A stretch of 6,158 nucleotides of DNA, from the NCBI GenBank assembly GCA_910585665.1, contig CAJUFI010000078.1, positions 1 to 6,158 of the forward strand, in the 5' to 3' direction. A program made the position numbers and the translations under genes. The first letter of the stretch is position 1, and each line of letters starts with the position of its first letter. The DNA is from an uncultured Acetatifactor sp. (GTDB lineage Bacteria > Bacillota > Clostridia > Lachnospirales > Lachnospiraceae). Of the stretch, positions 1 to 4,224 are shown in pieces. A model generated the notes under the pieces. That model saw nothing but the letters and a program-made list of their open reading frames with translations, was not told the DNA's origin and ran no database searches.

Positions 1-57
1 TTAATTATACTTCATTAGCCACTCCCGTTACAACTCTATTATAGCACTTCAGGGGCG
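1..57. other. Non-homologous edge sequence, possible end of an inserted element
   Basis: This AT-rich stretch abuts the point where recognisable nuclease-family protein sequence begins. In the frame of that protein there is a TAG stop at 16-18, and the codons between it and about 55 give a sequence unlike the family. Read on the minus strand it contains an extended -10 promoter motif, TGCTATAAT (complement of 38-46), followed by a GGGAG motif and a tiny ATG-to-TAA frame of four codons (complement of 1-15). An outward-in promoter close to an element end is common in insertion sequences, but I see no terminal inverted repeat partner or transposase here, so the identity is unproven. A deletion junction or contig edge would look the same. 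Confidence 0.3.
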
Positions 58-1074
58 GAGTACGTGAATTTGGCCTACATGACGGGGATTCTGCCCATCA
101 AGAAGTACGGGGAGCATTCGGCGTTGAACATCTTCGATGAGTACTCGATGACGGATCCAAAAGGGCTGGGGGAATATTTCGGGTTTACGGAGAGGGAAGT
201 GCGGGAGCAGTGCGAAAGACACGGCATGGACTATGGGGAAATGGAGAGGTGGTACGACGGCTACCTCATGGGAGGATGCCATATCTACAATCCAAAATCG
301 GTAGCAGATGCCCTGATGTGGAAAAGTGTTCGGAGCTATTGGACCGGATCGGAGACCTATGAGGCGCTGAAGGTCTACATCGATTTGAATTTCGATGGGC
401 TCAGGGAGGCGATTGTGGGGATGCTGGGGGGCATGCCGTGTAGGATAGACCCTACCACTTTCCAGAATGATATGACTACTTTTAAGACCAGGGATGATGT
501 GTTGACGCTCCTGATTCATCTGGGGTACTTGGCATACGATAAGGACAGGGAGGAGACGGCTATCCCGAACCAGGAGATAGCCCAGGAATACCTGAGGGCG
601 ATGAAGACGGGGGGTTGGGATGGCCTGACAGAAGCCCTGAACCGCTCGGAGGGGCTGCTGCGCAGCACCTGGGCTCTGGACGGGGAGACGGTGGCAGCCG
701 GTATGTCTGCCATCCACAGCGAGACCACGTCCCTCCTGAAATACAACAATGAGAACTCCCTGACCTGCACCGTGCTCATGGCATACTACAGCGCGAAAGC
801 CTATTACCTGAACCCTGTCATGGAGCTGCCCTCCGGCAAGGGCTACGCTGACGTGGTGTACCTGCCGAAATATGGTACAGGCCGCCCGGCGTTGGTGGTG
901 GAGCTGAAGTGGAACAAATCTGCCCGGGGAGCCATTGCCCAGATTAAGGACAGGCAGTACTCGTCCTGGATCCAGGGCTATACCGGGGATATCCTTCTGG
1001 TGGGCATCAGCTATGACAAGAAGACCAAGGAGCATGCCTGTGTCATCGAAGCCTGGAAGAAGGAGAGAAGTTGA
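58..1074 (+). pseudogene. AAA-ATPase-like / PD-(D/E)XK nuclease family protein, N-terminally truncated
   Basis: This is the C-terminal part of a protein of the AAA-ATPase-like plus DUF1703 (PD-(D/E)XK nuclease) type, which is common and often multi-copy in Clostridia and Bacteroidetes. The visible sequence opens with the family's conserved block YMTGILPIKKYG, which in complete members lies well inside the protein after an N-terminal P-loop ATPase region; that region, with Walker A and B motifs, is absent. The nuclease core is intact, numbering from GTG at 64: Asp263 in GYADVV, Glu280 and Lys282 in VVELK, and Gln293 in AIAQIKDRQY, the usual D...ExK...Q pattern. The remaining frame is open to the TGA at 1072-1074. 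GTG at 64 or ATG at 79 could start translation, and AGGGG at 51-55 could serve as a ribosome site, but this is probably fortuitous. Such proteins are usually uncharacterised; roles in DNA mobility or defence are conjecture. Expected full length is about 550-600 residues, against at most about 339 here. Confidence 0.8.
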
Positions 1075-1084
1075 GAAATGAAGC

Positions 1085-1120
1085 GCTTTTAATCAAAAGC
1101 CGCCGCTTTTGCCAGGCGGC
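1085..1120 (+). other. Two small hairpins between the truncated gene and the DUF5688-like gene
   Basis: Two inverted repeats lie head to tail. GCTTTT (1085-1090) pairs with AAAAGC (1095-1100) over a four-base loop, and GCCGCC (1099-1104) pairs with GGCGGC (1115-1120) over a ten-base loop. They overlap by two bases, so they would be mutually exclusive at the join. No U-rich run follows, so this is a poor intrinsic terminator. It ends six bases before the Shine-Dalgarno sequence of the next gene and could mildly affect its translation. The evidence is pairing only. Confidence 0.25.
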
Positions 1121-1126
1121 AGAAAT

Positions 1127-1131
1127 GGAGG
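1127..1131 (+). promoter_or_regulatory. Ribosome binding site that fixes the TTG start at 1139
   Basis: GGAGG lies seven bases before TTG at 1139. The only longer start in this frame, TTG at 1109, has no such site and would add a glycine-rich ten-residue stretch encoded by the hairpin sequence. The 1139 start is therefore preferred. Confidence 0.7.
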
Positions 1132-1138
1132 ATCACCA

Positions 1139-2158
1139 TTGAAGGATGTGAATTATGAAGAATTTCGCGGCACGCTCTTGGAAAAGCTAAAAGTGTCCAG
1201 GGAAAAATTAGGCTACAGTACAATGGACTATTATGAGAAGGGCTTTACGTCCGAGGATACAAAAGAACTTGAAATCATCCGGAACACGAATATCCGTTAC
1301 CACAAGACAGAGTGCGACATGCTCCTGGGGGATTATATCATCCTGTACTTATCGGATACGGATCGGTATGACTGTAGCTGTCGTTTTTCCTGCCAGTACC
1401 TGTATGAGACTTTTGAGGAAGAGGGCTGGGACGGTGTGTGGGAAATCATAACTGCCAACCTGGATAGCTGCCGGAAAAACGCATCTCTCGATATCATGCA
1501 GCTGATAGACGAGAACGACTACAAAGCGTTAAAGGAACGGATTTTTATCCGCCTGTTGAATTTCAACGACCACCGCTACGAACTGAAGGAGAACCACTAC
1601 AGGCGCATCGGCGACATTGTGCAGGTTCTCTACCTGATGGCAAGCGATGAGCATAGCAAGGACGGACGGCATGACGTATATTCCATAAAGCTGCCAAAGC
1701 ATCTGTCAGAGAGCTGGAATCTGTCCGAGGAGGAACTCTGGGAAAACGCCATGGCGAATACCTATCTGATGGCGCCGCCGAGAATGTACCTAAACCCCAT
1801 GGACACCGCAGACCCGCCTTACCATAAGGGCGCGTTCATGGCGCTGAACAGCGACATCAAATCCCTTCCCGCAACCTCAGTCCCAGTGGTCACCACTACT
1901 TCGCAGATGAACGGCGCAATCGCGATTTTCTATCCGGGCGTGATGGAGCGCATTGCCGAGCTGTTCGGGGACGATTACTATGTGGCGTTTACAAGCATCC
2001 ACGATTTGAGAATCCATAAAAAAGGCACGATACCGCCAATACACATTTTAAGGAGAGTACGGGATACCAACCGTGCGTTCCCGGCAGATGAAACGCTCTC
2101 CCGCAAGGTGTACCTTTACGAGGCCGCCTCTAAGACCTTTAAGCAGCTGGAACTGTAA
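1139..2158 (+). CDS. DUF5688-like protein of unknown function
   Basis: A complete 339-residue acidic, soluble-looking protein with no signal peptide or membrane segment that I can see. The middle and C-terminal parts resemble the DUF5688 family, found mostly in Lachnospiraceae and relatives: a segment like ALKERIFIRLLN, then EELWENAMANT, a MYLNPMD stretch, and the block NGAIAIFYPGVMERIAELFG followed by YYVAFTSIHDLRI and a terminal part ending in RKVYLYEAA. No catalytic motif is evident, and the family has no established function that I know of. The N-terminal 120 or so residues are less typical and contain several cysteines (CDMLLG, CSCRFSC). It begins with TTG, chosen for its GGAGG site. It stands alone between two degraded genes, with no sign of an operon partner, and is less GC-rich than galK and galT. 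The family assignment is from memory of the conserved blocks; an unrelated or divergent hypothetical protein is possible. Confidence 0.72.
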   Translation: MKDVNYEEFRGTLLEKLKVSREKLGYSTMDYYEKGFTSEDTKELEIIRNTNIRYHKTECDMLLGDYIILYLSDTDRYDCSCRFSCQYLYETFEEEGWDGVWEIITANLDSCRKNASLDIMQLIDENDYKALKERIFIRLLNFNDHRYELKENHYRRIGDIVQVLYLMASDEHSKDGRHDVYSIKLPKHLSESWNLSEEELWENAMANTYLMAPPRMYLNPMDTADPPYHKGAFMALNSDIKSLPATSVPVVTTTSQMNGAIAIFYPGVMERIAELFGDDYYVAFTSIHDLRIHKKGTIPPIHILRRVRDTNRAFPADETLSRKVYLYEAASKTFKQLEL

Positions 2159-2166
2159 AGCTGCTT
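2141..2166 (+). terminator. Weak hairpin across the stop codon of the DUF5688-like gene
   Basis: AAGCAGCT (2141-2148) is the exact complement of AGCTGCTT (2159-2166), with a ten-base loop holding the TAA stop. Only one further T follows directly, and then TGTGGAAAATTTAAC, so the U-tract is poor. It may be an inefficient terminator or a mere chance palindrome. Confidence 0.25.
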
Positions 2167-2195
2167 TGTGGAAAATTTAACATTTTGACAGGTTC

Positions 2196-2231
2196 AAAGA
2201 ACAAATGGATGTGGAGATCTGTTTGTTCTTT
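2196..2231. terminator. 15-bp AU-rich hairpin, possible bidirectional terminator
   Basis: AAAGAACAAA (2196-2205) and TTTGTTCTTT (2222-2231) are perfect complements. As RNA the stem extends inward through five more pairs (2206-2210 with 2217-2221, two of them G-U), leaving a six-base loop GTGGAG. The 3' arm is itself U-rich in either direction, which suits an intrinsic terminator for the DUF5688-like gene, although no clean U-run follows the stem. It also sits just before a TATAAT hexamer at 2236-2241, so an operator role is an alternative. The arms contain GAAC and GTTC, but not at LexA-box spacing. Confidence 0.4.
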
Positions 2232-2235
2232 TGTG

Positions 2236-2241
2236 TATAAT
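2236..2241 (+). promoter_or_regulatory. Possible -10 element upstream of the NUDIX remnant
   Basis: An exact TATAAT preceded directly by TG. No convincing -35 hexamer stands 16-18 bases upstream, where the hairpin described at 2196-2231 lies instead; TTGACA at 2185-2190 is about 45 bases away and too far. This may be what is left of the promoter of the degraded gene, or chance in AT-rich DNA. Confidence 0.25.
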
Positions 2242-2243
2242 AA

Positions 2244-2468
2244 AACCTGAGGGGACATGTAGAGATGAATTTGACCTATCTTTGCTGCCACAATCCAAAC
2301 AATGGCATGTCGGATCTGGAAGTGCATCTGTTCCTGGCAAGAGTTGAAACGGAAACTGTCCACATCGATGAAAATGAAGTAAATGCAAAGCGGTGGGTTC
2401 CGAAAGAGAAGGTATTGGAACCCTTGAAAGAAAACAGAAGCCATTGCGGAGTATCTATGCTGGGATGA
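2244..2468 (+). pseudogene. NUDIX hydrolase remnant, C-terminal part only
   Basis: The frame runs from a TAA at 2241-2243 to TGA at 2466-2468, with an ATG at 2265 that would give 67 residues. The protein contains NGMSDLEVHLFLARV, then DENEVNAKRWVPKEKVLEPL and HCGVSMLG, which resembles the C-terminal half of NUDIX hydrolases of the ADP-ribose/sugar-nucleotide pyrophosphatase type: a strand with H-x-F-x-A, an acidic ENE stretch, then W-V-P-x-x-x-V. The NUDIX box itself (GX5EX7REUXEEXGU), which binds metal and does the chemistry, would lie upstream and is missing; bases 2159-2243 do not encode it in any frame I read. After the TGA the same frame continues for eight codons (LYAIQFCL) to TAA, so the stop may be a nonsense mutation near the original end. 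It is almost certainly non-functional as an enzyme. A weak AGGGG (2250-2254) precedes the ATG by ten bases. Confidence 0.6.
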
Positions 2469-2598
2469 TTGTATGCAATTCAGTTTTGCTTGTAACTGGT
2501 AATTATAAACTTTAGGAGAACAAAAAGACAGAAAAGCGCATCAGGTGCGGGAAGCGGCACGGCGCGGAATGGAGGCAGCAATGAAGGAAGGGATTTTC
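2469..2598 (+). promoter_or_regulatory. galK upstream region
   Basis: This is the only non-coding stretch before galK. A TATAAA (2504-2509) with TTGCTT (2486-2491) upstream has a spacer of only 12 bases, so it is a poor promoter match. An AGGAGA (2514-2519) has no start codon at a usable distance and looks orphaned. I see no strong operator palindrome or riboswitch. Regulation of galK cannot be read from here with confidence. Confidence 0.2.
2584..2592 (+). promoter_or_regulatory. Ribosome binding site for galK ATG at 2599
   Basis: The purine-rich AAGGAAGGG ends six bases before ATG 2599. An in-frame ATG at 2581 also has GGAGG (2571-2575) five bases upstream, so a protein six residues longer is possible. 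The 2599 start gives the usual family N-terminus (MKDKILQKF) and is preferred. Confidence 0.5.
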
Positions 2599-3762
2599 AT
2601 GAAAGACAAGATTTTACAGAAATTTGCGGAGGTATTTGGAGCGGAGGGGGACGTGAAAGCGTATTTCGCGCCGGGCCGGGTGAACCTGATCGGAGAACAT
2701 ACCGACTATAACGGCGGCCATGTGTTCCCCTGTGCGCTGACCATCGGCACCTACGGCGCGGCCCGCAGGCGGACGGACAATAAGCTGCGCTTTTATTCCA
2801 TGAATTTCGAGAAGCTGGGCATGATAGAGTCCTCGCTGGATGATTTGGTGTCCTCGAAGGAAGCGGGCTGGACCAATTACCCCAAGGGAGTCATGTGGGC
2901 ATTCGGGGAGAAGGGGATGAAGGTGCCTTCCGGGATGGACCTGATGCTGTACGGAAATATTCCCAACGGCTCCGGGCTGTCCTCCTCTGCTTCCGTGGAA
3001 GTTTTGATGGGGTATATTCTGCGGGACTTCTTTGGGTTCGATGTGACGAACCAGGATCTGGCGCTGATCGGCCAGTTTGCGGAGAACAATTACAATAAGG
3101 TAAACTGCGGCATCATGGATCAGTTCGCCATCGCCATGGGAAAGAAAGACAACGCCATCTTCCTGGATACGGCGGATCTGTCCTTCGAGTACGCGCCCAT
3201 CGTGCTGGAGGGGGCCAAAATCGTCATCGCCAGCAGCAACAAGAAGCGCGGCCTGGGGGATTCCAAGTACAACGAGCGCCGCAGCGAGTGCGAGACGGCG
3301 CTGGCAGAGCTGCAAGAAAAAGTGAAGATAAACGGCCTGGGCGACCTGGACGAGGAAACGTTTGAAAAATATCAGTCTGCCATCCAGGACGATGTGCGCC
3401 GGAAGCGGGCGAAGCATGCGGTCTATGAGAACCAGAGGACTATCCGCGCGGTGGAAGCCCTGAAGGCGAACGATGTGGCATTGTTCGGCCAGCTGATGAA
3501 CGCTTCCCATGTGTCCCTGCGCGACGATTACGAGGTGACGGGAATCGAGCTGGACACGTTGGTGGAGGAAGCCTGGAAGGTGGACGGATGCATAGGCTCC
3601 AGAATGACGGGAGCGGGCTTCGGCGGCTGCACCGTCAGCATCGTGAAAGACGAAGCCATCGACAGTTTCATCGAGAAAGTGGGCAAGGCCTACGAAGCCA
3701 AAATCGGCTATGCGGCGGACTTCTATGTGGTGGAAGTAGGCAACGGCCCTGTAGCGTTGTAG
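2599..3762 (+). CDS. galK: Galactokinase
   Basis: Cytosolic GHMP-family kinase that phosphorylates alpha-D-galactose with ATP to galactose-1-phosphate, the first committed Leloir step. From ATG 2599 it has 387 residues, matching the usual 380-395. All family signatures are present: the galactokinase signature GRVNLIGEHTDYNGG at 26-40, with sugar-binding Glu33, His34 and Asp36 and the conserved Arg27; the ATP-binding loop NIPNGSGLSSSAS at 120-132; the catalytic base Asp174 within GIMDQF; and the C-terminal GSRMTGAGFGGCT at 333-345. No key residue is missing and the frame is intact, so it should be active. The longer in-frame starts at 2545 (GTG), 2569 and 2581 add residues not typical of the family. 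The next gene on the same strand is galT, which uses its product, but a 462-base gap carrying a tandem palindromic array separates them. galE and mutarotase are not in the window. Confidence 0.96.
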   Translation: MKDKILQKFAEVFGAEGDVKAYFAPGRVNLIGEHTDYNGGHVFPCALTIGTYGAARRRTDNKLRFYSMNFEKLGMIESSLDDLVSSKEAGWTNYPKGVMWAFGEKGMKVPSGMDLMLYGNIPNGSGLSSSASVEVLMGYILRDFFGFDVTNQDLALIGQFAENNYNKVNCGIMDQFAIAMGKKDNAIFLDTADLSFEYAPIVLEGAKIVIASSNKKRGLGDSKYNERRSECETALAELQEKVKINGLGDLDEETFEKYQSAIQDDVRRKRAKHAVYENQRTIRAVEALKANDVALFGQLMNASHVSLRDDYEVTGIELDTLVEEAWKVDGCIGSRMTGAGFGGCTVSIVKDEAIDSFIEKVGKAYEAKIGYAADFYVVEVGNGPVAL

Positions 3763-3795
3763 AACCGGAAGTGCCGCGGCAGTCTTGCGGGGGCG

Positions 3796-3898
3796 TAAGG
3801 AATTGTCTACAAATAACTGCTGCAAGTTTATGGCAATTTTTATTGTATTTCCGGGCTTTTGCCTGAAGCAATTGCAGCAGTTATTTTCCGACAATTCC
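3796..3898. repeat. 103-bp palindromic repeat, unit 1
   Basis: Outer stem GGAATTGTC (3799-3807) with GACAATTCC (3890-3898), perfect. The inner stem pairs 3811-3825 with 3872-3886, 15 perfect base pairs (AAATAACTGCTGCAA and its complement). A further short pairing, GGCAA (3832-3836) with TTGCC (3859-3863), is possible inside the loop but is not shared by the other units. This is the best-paired copy. Confidence 0.9.
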
Positions 3899-4001
3899 TA
3901 AGGAATTGCCTACAAATAACTGATGCGAGTTTATGGCCGTTTTCCTTGTAGTTCCAGGCTTTCTCTTAAACAAGTTGCATCAGTTATTATCCGGCAGTTC
4001 C
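3899..4001. repeat. 103-bp palindromic repeat, unit 2
   Basis: Outer stem GGAATTGCC (3902-3910) with GGCAGTTCC (3993-4001); it has a T-to-C change in the left arm matched by A-to-G in the right, plus one G-U pair. In the inner stem ATAACTGATGC within 3914-3926 pairs with the arm at 3977-3988; CTGATGC opposite GCATCAG replaces unit 1's CTGCTGC opposite GCAGCAG, a compensated change. The bottom A-T pair of the inner stem is lost here. Confidence 0.9.
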
Positions 4002-4104
4002 TAAGGAATTGTCTACAAATAACTGCTACGAGTTGAAAGCCGTTTTCCTTGTGTTTCAGGGCTTTTTCCTACAGAAGTTGTAGCAGTTATTTTCCGACAG
4101 TTCC
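4002..4104. repeat. 103-bp palindromic repeat, unit 3
   Basis: Outer stem GGAATTGTC (4005-4013) with GACAGTTCC (4096-4104), one G-U pair. The inner stem pairs 4017-4029 with 4080-4092; CTGCTAC opposite GTAGCAG is another compensated change relative to unit 1. Inside the loop AAAGCC (4036-4041) can pair with GGCTTT (4060-4065). Confidence 0.9.
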
Positions 4105-4210
4105 TAACGGGAATGGGATGTACTAAGGGATGACAATATTTTCCTACGGGGTATGGCAAAGGTTAGGTTCCCGGCTGGGCTGGGGATATGTGACGGAAAG
4201 GGTGCATGAG

Positions 4211-4216
4211 AGAGGG
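4211..4216 (+). promoter_or_regulatory. Ribosome binding site for galT ATG at 4225
   Basis: AGAGGG lies eight bases before ATG 4225. A GTG at 4216 in the same frame overlaps this site and has no usable spacing to any other, so ATG is the likely start. In the preceding 4105-4210 I see no convincing promoter; ATGACA (4130-4135) and TATGGC (4152-4157) at 16-base spacing are a weak match. Confidence 0.55.
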
Positions 4217-4224
4217 TGGCTAAG

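Larger units (their letters stand above)
3796..4104. repeat. Array of three tandem 103-bp palindromic repeats
   Basis: Three units of exactly 103 bp follow one another without a gap, each starting TAAGGAATTG and ending in TTCC. Every unit is a long imperfect palindrome: an outer 9-bp stem (GGAATTGTC with GACAATTCC in unit 1), a symmetric internal loop of TAC against TCC, an inner stem of 12-15 bp, and a central region of about 45-50 bases. Units differ at roughly a fifth of positions (about 20 differences between units 1 and 2, counted by hand), but arm changes are matched by compensating changes in the partner arm. The array fills most of the galK-galT gap and no reading frame in it looks real. 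It could be a structured RNA, a palindromic intergenic repeat or nested miniature elements. No T-run follows any stem, so it is not a typical terminator. Confidence 0.92.

Noticed and set aside
49..1035. Open frame of 328 codons on the minus strand opposite the truncated nuclease gene
   Set aside because: It is an antisense shadow, since the + strand carries clear family motifs across the whole stretch.
2196..2231. LexA (SOS) box
   Set aside because: GAAC and GTTC half-sites occur but are separated by over 20 bases instead of the four expected for the Gram-positive box.
2545..2598. N-terminal extension of galactokinase from GTG 2545
   Set aside because: The extra 18 residues are absent from the usual family start, and better ribosome sites precede the ATGs at 2581 and 2599.
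3772..3781. GC-rich palindrome TGCCGCGGCA after galK as a terminator
   Set aside because: It has no loop and no following T-run, so it is too short and unlikely to terminate.
2614..3894. Long open frame of 426 codons on the minus strand opposite galK
   Set aside because: It is a shadow of galK codon structure in GC-rich DNA, its translation is not protein-like, and galK has every catalytic motif.
3796..4104. CRISPR array or integron attC sites
   Set aside because: Repeats abut with no unique spacers of constant length between short repeats. There is no cas gene, and the arms lack the GTTRRRY core of attC sites.
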